A stretch of 64,000 nucleotides of DNA, taken from Rickettsiales bacterium (GTDB taxonomy: Bacteria; Pseudomonadota; Alphaproteobacteria; G027485855). The notes beneath the pieces are model-generated. The model searched no databases. It had not been told where the DNA came from and saw only the letters and a program-made list of their open reading frames with translations. Below are positions 1 through 8,525 of this stretch, piece after piece. Position 1 is the first letter of the stretch. The number at the start of each line of letters is the position of its first letter. Position numbers and translations under genes: made by a program. The DNA is taken from the NCBI GenBank assembly GCA_027485855.1, contig JAIXQD010000013.1, positions 35,762-99,761 of the forward strand, read 5' to 3'.

Positions 1-147
1 ATTGGGGTCGTAGGCGCGCACGCGATCGACCAGCTCAAACTGGCGAATGATGCGCGGTTTTTGCGTGGCTATGGGCGCAGCAGATTCTGGCCCAATGTCG
101 GGTGCAGCAGGTGCGGCTGGGGCAGCAGGGTTTTGCGTGTCGCTCAA
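1..147 (-). CDS. rsh: RelA/SpoT homologue (bifunctional (p)ppGpp synthetase/hydrolase), N-terminal fragment
   Basis: Only the first 49 codons are in the window; the gene continues past position 1. The visible end, IRQFELVDRVRAYDPN, matches the segment that opens the HD hydrolase domain of alphaproteobacterial RSH proteins. It follows an Ala/Pro-rich stretch of about 30 residues. The start is taken as TTG at 147-145, preceded by an AGGGG-like Shine-Dalgarno; the upstream in-frame codons run straight into the rpoZ stop, so no ATG or GTG is available. The position 24 bases after rpoZ is the usual order in alphaproteobacteria and supports the call. By family, the enzyme makes and degrades (p)ppGpp in the cytoplasm during starvation. 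Confidence 0.8.
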   Translation of the reverse strand, partial: MSDTQNPAAPAAPAAPDIGPESAAPIATQKPRIIRQFELVDRVRAYDPN

Positions 148-171
148 GGCCGCGCCCCTAACAAGCTGGTG

Positions 172-564
172 TTAGATAAGATCTTCGCCTTCTTCAGGGA
201 TTAGCTCTTCATCTTCGTCTTCATCGACGTCAGTGCTGAAGCCGGCTTCCTCGGCTTCGCTGGCGCTGGCTTGCTCGGCCACCCATTTGTGCTCTTGCGC
301 CATGATTTCAGACAAATCATCTTCGGGCTGGTCGGGCTCGACGCGTTTTTGCATGCCCTTAATCAGTGAATTGCCCAAATCTTCTAGATTGAGGCGGTGC
401 TCAGCGATTTCACGCAGTGCAACAACGGGGTTTTTATCGCGATCGCGGTCAACATGCAAAGGCGCGCCGCCAGCAATTTCACGGGCGCGATGCGCCGACA
501 GCAGAACCAGCTCAAAACGGTTGGGGACTTGCTCAATGCAATCTTCCACGGTGACGCGTGCCAT
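172..564 (-). CDS. rpoZ: DNA-directed RNA polymerase omega subunit
   Basis: Protein of 130 residues. The N-terminal half is the omega fold: it opens [20 protein letters not shown] and continues with the conserved AHRAREI and [10 protein letters not shown] segments, which clamp the beta-prime C-terminus and help core polymerase assembly. The C-terminal 50 residues are a long acidic tail ([17 protein letters not shown]), longer than in E. coli omega (91 residues) but common in alphaproteobacteria. It lies 24 bases upstream of rsh and is probably co-transcribed with it. The promoter must lie in 565-821, shared with the divergent NYN gene. I saw no convincing promoter hexamers there. Confidence 0.95.
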   Translation of the reverse strand: MARVTVEDCIEQVPNRFELVLLSAHRAREIAGGAPLHVDRDRDKNPVVALREIAEHRLNLEDLGNSLIKGMQKRVEPDQPEDDLSEIMAQEHKWVAEQASASEAEEAGFSTDVDEDEDEELIPEEGEDLI

Positions 565-821
565 TAGAAAACCTCTCTTATGTTGACGTCATGTTTTAGC
601 ATTAACCGCTTTGCTAAAGCAAGCCAACAGCATGGCTGCTGGGCCCAAACAGGCTGTTTTAGCGGTCGTTGGGCGGTAATATTATTGCCAAAACGATATC
701 AATCGCGAAAGATTAGCCCTTTTCGCTTGTTGCAAATAAAGCGGCTGGTTAGTGTAAGGGTGATAATGGCTGTAATTTTACCTAAAGATTTTACTTAAAA
801 ACTTTGTAAGGATGCCCCCAA

Positions 822-1475
822 ATGATTTTTTATAAAGAAGAACGCATGGCGATGTTTATAGACGGCGCCAATTTATATGCGGCCTCAAAGGCGCTGGGTT
901 TTGACATTGATTACCGCAAGTTGCTGGAGCTGTTTGGCAGCAAGGGGCGGCTGGTGCGGGCTTTCTATTATACGGCGCTGACCGAGGGCGAGGATTATTC
1001 TCCTATTCGGCCTCTGGTTGATTGGCTTGATTATAATGGCTACAGCATGGTGACGAAGCCGGTTAAAGAATTTATCGATGCCACGGGGCGGCGCAAAATT
1101 AAAGGCAATATGGATATTGAATTGGCCGTTGATGCCATGGAAATGGTCGATAGCATTGATCATTTTGTGCTGTTTAGTGGCGATGGCGATTTTTGCAGCC
1201 TCAGCCGCGCCTTGCAGCGGCGCGGTCGGCGCGTGAGTGTGGTGAGCACCATGCGCACCAACCCACCCATGGTGGCCGATGAGTTGCGCCGTCAGGCCGA
1301 TAATTTTATTGAGCTACAAGATTTGGCTAAAATGGTGGCGCGGCCAGCCATGACCCGCCCAGTAGGTGCCCCAGTAGGTGCTCCAACGGGTGTTGTGCCG
1401 CAACAAGGCAATCAGCCGCAAAAAATGCACGAGCATGATGCAGAGGACGATAGCAATATCGGCAACATCGCTTAA
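822..1475 (+). CDS. NYN-domain (LabA/DUF88-type) putative ribonuclease
   Basis: Protein of 217 residues. The PIN-like NYN fold is visible: MAMFIDGANLY with the first catalytic Asp near residue 14, KGNMDIELAVDAM with Asp near 98, and FSGDGDFCSL with the acidic pair near 120. These acidic residues bind the metal in the family. The domain is followed by RGRRVSVVS and a low-complexity Pro/Gly/Gln tail of about 50 residues. AAGGA about 10 bases upstream supports the ATG at 822. The gene is divergent from rpoZ, an arrangement often seen in alphaproteobacteria. The fold predicts RNA cleavage in the cytoplasm, but the substrate is unknown. Confidence 0.85.
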   Translation: MIFYKEERMAMFIDGANLYAASKALGFDIDYRKLLELFGSKGRLVRAFYYTALTEGEDYSPIRPLVDWLDYNGYSMVTKPVKEFIDATGRRKIKGNMDIELAVDAMEMVDSIDHFVLFSGDGDFCSLSRALQRRGRRVSVVSTMRTNPPMVADELRRQADNFIELQDLAKMVARPAMTRPVGAPVGAPTGVVPQQGNQPQKMHEHDAEDDSNIGNIA

Positions 1476-1493
1476 GTTTATGCAGGTTTCGGG

Positions 1494-2036
1494 CTAGCGG
1501 GTTTCTTTACCCGCTTTAAGTGCGGCTGCTATAGGGGCAAAGGCGCTGCAAACTTCGGTGTAAATATCGCGTTTCCAGGCAATGATGCGCTCGGGCATGG
1601 TGGCGAGCTCGCACCATTGCCAATCGGCAAACTCGATTTCTTCGTTGGCATCAAGGCGGATATCTGCATCCTGGCCGGTAAATAGCAGCGCCAACCAATG
1701 ATGCGCTTGCCCGCGATATTTGCCGCCATAAAGCGCACCACCACCGCGCGCCTGCGCATAATCGGGGAAATCGTAATAAGTAATGTGCGGATATTCGCCA
1801 ATAATTTTTGCGTGCTTGGTGCCGATCTCTTCTGCGAGTTCGCGCAGTGCGGCTTCTTTTATGGTTTCGCCCTTATCCATGCCGCCTTGCGGAAATTGCC
1901 AATGGCCCCTGTTGTCGGCGCGCTCGGCCGCCAGCACCAAACCGGCCTTATTAAAAACAACTAAGCCGACACCGCGCCGATAGGGGCGGGTTTGGTCATC
2001 GGCAGCCAAAATTGTTTGCCGCTCACCTTTACTCAT
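1494..2036 (-). CDS. rppH: RNA pyrophosphohydrolase
   Basis: Protein of 180 residues with a complete Nudix box (GGMDKGETIKEAALRELAEEIG, described as GX5EX7REUXEEXGU), preceded by YRRGVGLVVFN and HWQFPQGG as in RppH. The enzyme removes pyrophosphate from the 5' triphosphate of mRNA and so triggers RNase E-dependent decay; in alphaproteobacteria the same group is sometimes annotated as dinucleoside polyphosphate hydrolase. Its ATG overlaps the TAA of the upstream deacetylase-like gene (TAATG), so it is translationally coupled as the last gene of the minus-strand run that begins at obgE. It converges on the NYN gene with only 18 bases between. Confidence 0.93.
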   Translation of the reverse strand: MSKGERQTILAADDQTRPYRRGVGLVVFNKAGLVLAAERADNRGHWQFPQGGMDKGETIKEAALRELAEEIGTKHAKIIGEYPHITYYDFPDYAQARGGGALYGGKYRGQAHHWLALLFTGQDADIRLDANEEIEFADWQWCELATMPERIIAWKRDIYTEVCSAFAPIAAALKAGKETR

Positions 2037-3427
2037 TATTTTGTCTCATTATTTTGCGGCTCACTTTTTGGCGGCTGTTGATTTTCAGGTGCCGCTTGAG
2101 TGGGCCCTGTTGGCGGTGTTTCTGCTGGTGGTGTTTCTGCTTGTGGTGTTTCAATTTTTGGAACGGTTATAGCTGGCTCAGCTATATCAGTCTCAGTTAT
2201 ATTGGGTTCTGGCATAGATTGGGCAATGGCACTGACCGGCACCAAGGCAATACCCTTTGCGGCTAAACTGGGCAACCAGCGTTGTAAATGGCTGAGTATG
2301 AGCGGGTAGCTATGCGTATAGCCAACGGCAAAACCATTTTGGTGGGCGGCAATTTCAAGCTGTTGCAGGGCTTGCAAAATATCGGTCTCGGCCAGCGAGG
2401 CATCGATAATTGTGCCGGCCACAGCATGCGGCAGGGCCAGACTATTGGCAATCGTGGCCGATAAGGTTGTGCGGCTGCCCGTGGCATCAACCCATAAAAG
2501 CCCGCGTTGGGTGAGCTCGTCAAAAACAATATTCAGCCCATCGCGATTGGTGACAAAGCGTGTGCCGCTATCATTGAGCAAGCCAACATAGCCCGCGCCA
2601 CGGCTGAGCAACCAGCGCATGCGCTCGTAATTGGCCTGAATATTACCACGCGCCAGCAGCATATGCGGGCCTGGGTCTGAGCGCGGATAATCCATCGGCT
2701 CTGCGGGCACACTGAGCAACACTTCATGGCCTTCGCTGCGGGCGCGATTAAACCAATCAGGCAGCGCGTTGGTGTAGGCATCAAAAGCCAGAGTCACTTC
2801 TGCGGGCATAATATCAAGGGTGTTTTCAGTAGTAAGGCGAGAGAGGCCAAGACCGCCCACAATCAGCGCAATTTTGGGTGCGGTGATGTTGGCATCAAAC
2901 GGACGGGCATAAACGCGCCACGGCTTTTGTCCATCTTTGCCGATTTGCGGCAGGCTGCGGCCTTGGCCCATTTCTTCCAAAAGGGCAGGCTGAGGCGCTG
3001 GCGTAAGCTGTGCCGGACTATTGAGCGGTGGAATAGGCGCATTGCTGGAATGGCCGACATTTGGCACAACGGGGGTAGTATCAGCTGTGCTGCTTTCGGG
3101 GCTGGGGGTATTGGCTGGTGTAGCTGGTGCGGCTGGTGCAGCATCGTTGGTTTTGGTTGCTGGCGCTGGCGCGGCAATGCTGGAGCTGCCAATAGCGATA
3201 CGCACTTGTGCTGGCTGGTGTGGCCATAGCAGCCAAGCACCCAAAAGCATGGCCAGCACGAGAGTGATAAAAAATATAATTTTAAACAGCTTGGTCGATA
3301 TGATTTTAAGCAGTGCTGCCAATAATTTTTTTGGCACAGCCGATAGCGCTGGCCATACCCCCCCGACCTTGGCCAGCCCAGAAAAGTCTAGCGAAGGCAG
3401 CTTCAAGCGAGGGGGGCGTAAGGCCAT
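2036..3427 (-). CDS. Divergent polysaccharide deacetylase family protein (YibQ-type)
   Basis: Protein of 463 residues. One membrane segment lies near residues 50-70 (IIFFITLVLAMLLGAWLLW), followed by an Ala/Pro/Thr-rich periplasmic linker of about 100 residues. The catalytic-like domain follows at about 165-420, with the family landmarks IALIVGGLG, EPMDYPRSDPGPHMLL, GYVGLLNDSGTRFVT and VGYTHSYPLI. The last 45 residues are Pro/Glu/Thr-rich. The family is distantly related to NodB deacetylases, has no settled substrate, and usually follows ctpA and envC as here. The gene starts 9 bases after the ctpA stop, so it is probably part of the envelope-maintenance cluster. The long disordered ends are unusual. 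Confidence 0.85.
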   Translation of the reverse strand: MALRPPRLKLPSLDFSGLAKVGGVWPALSAVPKKLLAALLKIISTKLFKIIFFITLVLAMLLGAWLLWPHQPAQVRIAIGSSSIAAPAPATKTNDAAPAAPATPANTPSPESSTADTTPVVPNVGHSSNAPIPPLNSPAQLTPAPQPALLEEMGQGRSLPQIGKDGQKPWRVYARPFDANITAPKIALIVGGLGLSRLTTENTLDIMPAEVTLAFDAYTNALPDWFNRARSEGHEVLLSVPAEPMDYPRSDPGPHMLLARGNIQANYERMRWLLSRGAGYVGLLNDSGTRFVTNRDGLNIVFDELTQRGLLWVDATGSRTTLSATIANSLALPHAVAGTIIDASLAETDILQALQQLEIAAHQNGFAVGYTHSYPLILSHLQRWLPSLAAKGIALVPVSAIAQSMPEPNITETDIAEPAITVPKIETPQAETPPAETPPTGPTQAAPENQQPPKSEPQNNETK

Positions 3428-3436
3428 TAAAATCGC

Positions 3437-4861
3437 CTAACGTGGTTTGGCGCGCTGTTCGAATAAGGCAACGCCACGCACCAAATCGAGGGCGCGGGCC
3501 AGCTGATAGTCGATAGGTTTTTTATCCGCATCAGCTTTTTTGGCCTTGTCATCTTTAGTTTTGTCATCGCTGGCTTTGGCATCGCCGACTTTGCTATCGC
3601 TGGTTTTGTCGTCCTTTTTGCTTAGCTTATCATCGGCTTTTTTCTCGTCAGTTTTTTTGTCATCAGGCTTTTTGTCGCCATTTTGCGGATTTTTCAAAGC
3701 GCCTTTCAAATCGGCTTCGCGGCGCAGATGCTCGGCATCGGCTGATTCAACCTTGGCTTGCTCAACCACAATATCGGGCTCAATACCCTCGGCCTGAATA
3801 GAGCGGCCCGATGGGGTATAATAGCGTGCGGTGGTAAGCCGCATGGCGCCCGCCCCTTGCAACGGAATAATAGTTTGCACCGAGCCTTTGCCAAAGGATT
3901 TTGTGCCCAGCAAAATAGCGCGGCGGTGGTCTTGCAGTGCCCCCGCCACAATCTCTGAGGCCGAGGCCGAGCCACCATTGATAAGCACCACTAAGGGCTT
4001 GCCGCCAATTTTCTCCTCGCCGCTGGCAGTAAAGATTTGGTTATCTTCGCTGTGACGGCCGCGCGTGGATACCACTTCGCCGCGGGCAATAAAGGTTGAG
4101 CTAACCGAAACCGCCTGATCAAGCAGGCCGCCCGGATTATTGCGCAAATCAAGCACATAACCGACCAGTTTGCTGCCCAGCTCTTTTTGCAGGCTTTCAA
4201 TGGCTTTGTTTAGGCCGGGTTGGGTCAGCTCGTTAAAGGTGGTGATGCGGATATAGCCAACATCGCCCTCGGCGCGTGAGCGCACCGATTCGATTTTAAT
4301 AATCGCGCGGGTGAGCGTGACATCGAAGGGTTCGCCCATAAGGCCACCACGACGAATAGTCAGTTTAATTTTAGTGCCCGGCGTGCCGCGCATTTTTTCA
4401 ACCGCTTCAGACAGAGTCATTTCTGTGACGGGATTTTCATCGATGTGGGTGATGAGATCGTTGGGTTGCAGGCCGGCTTTAAAGGCGGGCGTGTCATCGA
4501 TGGGGGAGACAACTTTGATAATGTTATCTTCCATGGTGACTTCAATGCCAAGGCCGCCAAACTCGCCCTTGGTTTGCACCTGCATATCTTGAAAATCTTT
4601 TTTGTTTAAATAAGAAGAGTGCGGATCGAGCGAGGTGAGCATGCCATTAATGGCCGTTTCCATGAGCTTTTCGTCGGTCACTTCATCGACATAGTCGGCA
4701 CGCACGCGCTCGAGCACATCGCTGAACAGCGATAATTGCCGCATGGTCTCGCTGCTATTTTGGTTTTGCGCTTGGGCGTTGGCTGTGGTTTGGGTGAAAC
4801 ACAGCAAAGTTGCCGCCAGCAAGAGCGGACGATGCAGGAGGCGCAGCGAGAGAAACGACAT
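3437..4861 (-). CDS. ctpA: C-terminal processing peptidase, S41 family
   Basis: Protein of 474 residues with an N-terminal signal peptide (about 1-30), a PDZ domain (about 95-170, beginning GGLGIEVTMEDNIIKVVSP) and an S41 protease domain. The nucleophile is the Ser in GGSASASEIVAGAL, and the partner Lys is in GTKSFGKGSVQT, as in Ctp/Tsp proteases. The last 80 residues are a run of Lys/Asp/Ser-rich near-repeats (KKPDDKK, DDKTSD and similar) ending RALDLVRGVALFEQRA. By family it is a periplasmic protease that trims envelope proteins or murein hydrolases. Its ATG overlaps the stop of the downstream EnvC-like gene's neighbour junction at 4861 (TAATG), so the two are translationally coupled. Confidence 0.93.
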   Translation of the reverse strand: MSFLSLRLLHRPLLLAATLLCFTQTTANAQAQNQNSSETMRQLSLFSDVLERVRADYVDEVTDEKLMETAINGMLTSLDPHSSYLNKKDFQDMQVQTKGEFGGLGIEVTMEDNIIKVVSPIDDTPAFKAGLQPNDLITHIDENPVTEMTLSEAVEKMRGTPGTKIKLTIRRGGLMGEPFDVTLTRAIIKIESVRSRAEGDVGYIRITTFNELTQPGLNKAIESLQKELGSKLVGYVLDLRNNPGGLLDQAVSVSSTFIARGEVVSTRGRHSEDNQIFTASGEEKIGGKPLVVLINGGSASASEIVAGALQDHRRAILLGTKSFGKGSVQTIIPLQGAGAMRLTTARYYTPSGRSIQAEGIEPDIVVEQAKVESADAEHLRREADLKGALKNPQNGDKKPDDKKTDEKKADDKLSKKDDKTSDSKVGDAKASDDKTKDDKAKKADADKKPIDYQLARALDLVRGVALFEQRAKPR

Positions 4862-5952
4862 TAGGTATTCTTTCCTTTTGTGGTCAACGGATTAACGGGT
4901 TCACCGTTTTGTCTTAGTTCAAAATAAATATCTACCATCGTGCTATTTTGCCGCGCTTTGCCCAAAGGCTCGCCGCCGGCAACATTTTGGCCAACTTCAG
5001 CATCAATCGTGCCAAAGCCCGCCAAGAGGCTATGATAACCCCCTCTATGCTCGATAATCAAGATTTGACCATAGCCTTTAAATAAACCGGCAAACATCAC
5101 GCGGCCTGCTGCGGGTGCACGCAACAGGCTATTGGCGGGCAAAGCCATGGTAATGCCCGGGCTATGATTGCCGACATCATCGGCCGCACCAAAAGCAAGC
5201 TTCACTTTGCCGTTGGCGGGCAGGGTAAAGCCATCGGTGGCCTCTGGCAGCGGCGTTGCTAACTGCGCTAATTTATCAACAAGACCGCGCATATCTTTAG
5301 CATTGCGGGTGATGGTGGCGATGTTTTCGGCCAAAAGTTGCCGTTGCGTTTTGGTTTTTTCAAGTCGGGCTTTGCGTATGGCCAGCAAATCGGCAATTTC
5401 ACCCCGCTGTTGCAATAATTCCTGACGCGTTGCGATAAGCTGCTCTTGCTCGGCGATCTGTTGCTGCTCATTGGCGTTGAGTGCGGCAATCATTTCTGCA
5501 TAGGCATTGGCGCGCTCAATAAGTGCCGGCATTTGTGCGCGCAGCAATTGCGCCCCCCTGACCATATCAATAGGCGCGCGGTTTTGCAGCAGCATGGCCT
5601 CGGGCGGCAGGCGGGCGAGGCGCGACAGCGCCACTAAAAGCTCGGCCAATTCACCTTGCTGGTCGTTAAAAGCGCGCCGTTGCTCGGCCAGCGTTTGGGC
5701 AAGCTGGCTGAGGCTGGCTTGCAGGGCCTGCTCTTTTTGGCTGATGGTGCTTTCGCGTTGCGCGCTGGCAATGAGGCTTTGCTGAAGTTTTTGGTAGGCC
5801 GCTTGCTCTTGCTGTTCTTGGGCCGACAGCGTTTGCTCTTGATTTTGCTGCTCTAGCAGCTGTTGCTCTAGCTGTTTAAGCTTGCTGTCTTGATTGGTGG
5901 CCAAGGCGGGCATAACCAAAGCAAACATAAATAAGAAAATATACCTAATCAT
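4861..5952 (-). CDS. Murein hydrolase activator, EnvC-like, with degenerate LytM domain
   Basis: Protein of about 363 residues: signal peptide (IRYIFLFMFALVMPALA), a long Gln/Leu/Glu coiled coil (about residues 20-240) and a C-terminal LytM/M23 fold. The zinc ligands of active M23 peptidases are missing: the expected GIDI is GITM, the HL after GYHS is replaced, and the final HLHFEL is DIYFEL. That is the pattern of EnvC, which activates amidases rather than cutting murein itself. The start is uncertain: ATG at 5952 gives the cleanest signal peptide, while ATG at 5988 overlaps the gpmI stop (ATGA). The 3' end overlaps the ctpA start by one base. Confidence 0.85.
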   Translation of the reverse strand: MIRYIFLFMFALVMPALATNQDSKLKQLEQQLLEQQNQEQTLSAQEQQEQAAYQKLQQSLIASAQRESTISQKEQALQASLSQLAQTLAEQRRAFNDQQGELAELLVALSRLARLPPEAMLLQNRAPIDMVRGAQLLRAQMPALIERANAYAEMIAALNANEQQQIAEQEQLIATRQELLQQRGEIADLLAIRKARLEKTKTQRQLLAENIATITRNAKDMRGLVDKLAQLATPLPEATDGFTLPANGKVKLAFGAADDVGNHSPGITMALPANSLLRAPAAGRVMFAGLFKGYGQILIIEHRGGYHSLLAGFGTIDAEVGQNVAGGEPLGKARQNSTMVDIYFELRQNGEPVNPLTTKGKNT

Positions 5953-5984
5953 GCTGCCCATCATACGCCCCGTCATGCAGTCCA

Positions 5985-7514
5985 TCATTCAGGCGTTGTG
6001 CGCAGCAGATTTTGGCCGCTCATGCTGGCGGGTTGCGGCAACCCCATGAGCGCTAAAAGTGTGGGGGCAACATCGGCCAAAACGCCTTCAGCTAAATGGC
6101 TTGTAGCTTGCGCGGCGCCCACAATAATTGCCGGAACTGGATTAAGCGTATGTGCCGTGTGTGCACCGCCCGTTTGCGGGTCACGCATCAGCTCGCAATT
6201 GCCATGATCGGCGGTAATAAAAATTGCGCCTTGTTGTTGCTGCACCGCTTGCACAACGCGGCCTAAACATTCATCAACGGTGGCCACGGCTTTAATAGCG
6301 GCCTCAAGGCTGCCCGTATGCCCGACCATATCGGGGTTGGCGTAATTTAAAATAATCAGCCCATATTGCTGGCTGTTGATGGCGTTGACCACAGCATCAG
6401 TCAGCGCTTGTGCCGACATTTCTGGCTGTAAATCATAGGTGGCCACTTTGGGCGAGGGCACCATGATACGATCTTCGCCGGTAAATACCGCTTCGCGCCC
6501 GCCATTAAAAAAGAAGGTCACATGCGGGTATTTTTCAGTCTCGGCGATGCGCAGTTGTTTAAGCCCCGCTTGCGCCACAACTTCGCCTAAAGTTTCGTGG
6601 AGGTCTTTGGGCGGAAAAAGCGCCGGCATCCAGGCATTATGGCTTTGGCTATATTCAACCATGCCTAAGGCCGCCGCGAGTTTGGGCGGGGTGCGCTTAA
6701 AGCCAGTAAAATTGGGGTCGAGCAGCGCCGATAAAATTTGCCGCGCGCGATCGGCCCTGAAATTGGCAAAGAGCACGCCATCGCCGTTTTTTATCGCGGC
6801 AAAATCGGGCAGGCGCACTGGCAACACAAACTCATCGGTTATGTCTTGCGCATAGCTGGCCTCTATGGCGCTGGCAGCGCTGTTAAACGCAGCGCCCGTG
6901 CCATGGCATAAGAGCTCATAGCATTTTTGTGTGCGCTCCCAGCGCTGGTCTCTATCCATCGCATAATAACGGCCACACAGGCTGGCCAATTTTATAAAGG
7001 GATTATGCGCAAATTTTGCTTGTAGCTCGGGCAGGCTTGTGGCGCTGACTTTGGGCGGCGTGTCGCGCCCATCTAAAAAAGCGTGCCAGTAAACAGTGAT
7101 TTTATGAGCCGCTAAAATCTCGGCCAAAGCCAGCATGTGCTGCGCATGAGCATGCACGCCACCGCTTGAGGTCAGGCCCATTAAATGCGCGCTGCCGCCA
7201 CTGGCTTTAAGCTGCTCTATAAAATGCAGCAAAGCCGGATTGCTGGCTAAAGTGCCAAGGCTGATAGCGCGATCAATCAGCGGCAAATCCTGATAAACAA
7301 TGCGGCCCGCGCCCAAATTCATGTGGCCCACTTCAGAATTGCCCATTTGCCCCTCTGGCAAGCCAACATTGTTGCCAGAAGTGTGTAAAAACCCGTGCGG
7401 ATAATGATGCCAAAGATGAAAAAAGTTTTTTGGCTCGGCCAGCAGCACAGCATTATCGGCGCGTTCTGTGCGCCAGCCCCAGCCATCAAGAATACATAAA
7501 ACAACAGGACGCAT
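5985..7514 (-). CDS. gpmI: 2,3-bisphosphoglycerate-independent phosphoglycerate mutase
   Basis: Protein of 509 residues, the normal length. It interconverts 3- and 2-phosphoglycerate in glycolysis using two manganese ions. The opening LCILDGWGWR carries the first metal-binding Asp. GNSEVGHMNLGAGR holds the phosphoserine nucleophile. GRDTPP, GRYYAMDRDQRW, NFRADRARQ, NYANPDMVGHTG and FITADHGNCE are all recognisable and intact. The ATG overlaps the rlmH stop (TAATG). Being placed between rlmH and envC/ctpA is characteristic of alphaproteobacteria. Confidence 0.97.
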   Translation of the reverse strand: MRPVVLCILDGWGWRTERADNAVLLAEPKNFFHLWHHYPHGFLHTSGNNVGLPEGQMGNSEVGHMNLGAGRIVYQDLPLIDRAISLGTLASNPALLHFIEQLKASGGSAHLMGLTSSGGVHAHAQHMLALAEILAAHKITVYWHAFLDGRDTPPKVSATSLPELQAKFAHNPFIKLASLCGRYYAMDRDQRWERTQKCYELLCHGTGAAFNSAASAIEASYAQDITDEFVLPVRLPDFAAIKNGDGVLFANFRADRARQILSALLDPNFTGFKRTPPKLAAALGMVEYSQSHNAWMPALFPPKDLHETLGEVVAQAGLKQLRIAETEKYPHVTFFFNGGREAVFTGEDRIMVPSPKVATYDLQPEMSAQALTDAVVNAINSQQYGLIILNYANPDMVGHTGSLEAAIKAVATVDECLGRVVQAVQQQQGAIFITADHGNCELMRDPQTGGAHTAHTLNPVPAIIVGAAQATSHLAEGVLADVAPTLLALMGLPQPASMSGQNLLRTTPE

Positions 7515-7975
7515 TAGCCCTCGCGGTGATAGGGGTGTCCGGCCAGAATTTGCTGGGCGCGGTAAAGCTGCTCAAACAGCATCACGCGCACCAGCCGATG
7601 CGGCCAGGTGAGTTGGCCAAAAGACCATAGCAGATTTGCCTTGCTGCGCACAGCCTCAGATACGCCATCGGGGCCGCCAATAATGCAGCCCATGAGCGGG
7701 CCTCGTTTATCGGCCATGGTTTGCAGTTTTTGCGCCAAGGCCGCACTGCTAAAATTGGCGCCGCGTTCATCTAGCACAATGAGGTTGTCGCATTTGGCCG
7801 TGGCTGCCAGCAAATGCACGGCCTCCTCATTTTGGCGGGCAATGGCTTGAGCCGCCTTAGAGGCAGGCGCGGTTTTTTCAGATAGCGGCCAGCTGAGCCG
7901 CGCCAGATACTCATCGGCCAAAATATTTGTGGCGTCACGCTTGGCTCTGCCAATGCTGGCCAAGACCCAACGCAT
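7514..7975 (-). CDS. rlmH: 23S rRNA pseudouridine(1915)-N3-methyltransferase
   Basis: Protein of 153 residues, a SPOUT methyltransferase. The C-terminal knot is clear: IIGGPDGVSEAV, then LTWPHRLVRVMLFEQLYRA and AGHPYHRE, all RlmH hallmarks. It methylates pseudouridine in helix 69 of 23S rRNA on the assembled 70S ribosome. The start chosen is ATG at 7975, one base after the rsfS stop. An upstream in-frame ATG at 8017 lies inside rsfS and would add residues absent from the family. rsfS-rlmH adjacency is near universal, as expected for two late ribosome factors. Confidence 0.95.
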   Translation of the reverse strand: MRWVLASIGRAKRDATNILADEYLARLSWPLSEKTAPASKAAQAIARQNEEAVHLLAATAKCDNLIVLDERGANFSSAALAQKLQTMADKRGPLMGCIIGGPDGVSEAVRSKANLLWSFGQLTWPHRLVRVMLFEQLYRAQQILAGHPYHREG

Positions 7976-7976
7976 C

Positions 7977-8525
7977 TTAGCTGAGCACCGTGCGCCGCTG
8001 TGTGGGTTCGCTCTCATCTTCCCAGATTTTTTCCAGGTTATAAAAGCTGCGCACCTCGGGCCTAAATAAATGCACTACCACATCGCCGGCATCCACGATG
8101 GTCCAATCGCCTTGCTTGGCGCCTTCAATGCGCGGCTTTGCGGGCAAAAGTGCGGCCAGCTTGTTTTGCAGCGCATCGGCCATGCTGACGACTTGCCGCG
8201 ATGATGTGCCCGAGGCAATAATCAACCAATCGGCCATGCTGCTTTTGCCAGCAAGATCGATGCACAGCATCTCTTGTGCTTTCATATCTTCCAGCACTTT
8301 AATGGCAAGGTTAAGCAGTGCCGTATCACGTGCGGGTGCGGCGGCTTTTTTTGCGGCAGGTTTTTTGGCCACAGTTTTTGCGGCAGGTTTTTTGGCAACT
8401 GGCTTTTTAGCGACTGGCTTTTTGAGGGGCAGCTTTTTTGTAGCCAATTTTTTGACAGCTGACTTAACGCTTGCTGGTTTTTTTGTGGTGGTTTTTGTGC
8501 TTTTCGCTGGTGGGGTCTTAGGCAT
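7977..8525 (-). CDS. rsfS: Ribosomal silencing factor RsfS with a histone-H1-like basic N-terminal tail
   Basis: Protein of 182 residues. The RsfS domain occupies about residues 70-182 (LNLAIKVLEDMKAQEMLCID, MADWLIIASGTSSRQV, GDWTIVDAGDVVVHLF, YNLEKIWED). By family it binds uL14 and blocks subunit joining when nutrients are short. It is preceded by about 65 residues of Lys/Ala/Pro repeats (KKPAAKK-type), like histone H1 or AlgP tails. Normal RsfS is about 105-120 residues, so this extension is unusual. ATG at 8525 is supported by AAGGGA just upstream; an earlier ATG at 8717 lies deep inside nadD. The gene overlaps the nadD stop by 8 bases. Confidence 0.93.
   Translation of the reverse strand: MPKTPPAKSTKTTTKKPASVKSAVKKLATKKLPLKKPVAKKPVAKKPAAKTVAKKPAAKKAAAPARDTALLNLAIKVLEDMKAQEMLCIDLAGKSSMADWLIIASGTSSRQVVSMADALQNKLAALLPAKPRIEGAKQGDWTIVDAGDVVVHLFRPEVRSFYNLEKIWEDESEPTQRRTVLS

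Noticed and set aside
233..586. Open frame antisense to rpoZ, and similar long frames antisense to other genes
   Set aside because: These arise from the codon bias of the real genes; none shows family motifs or a plausible start site.
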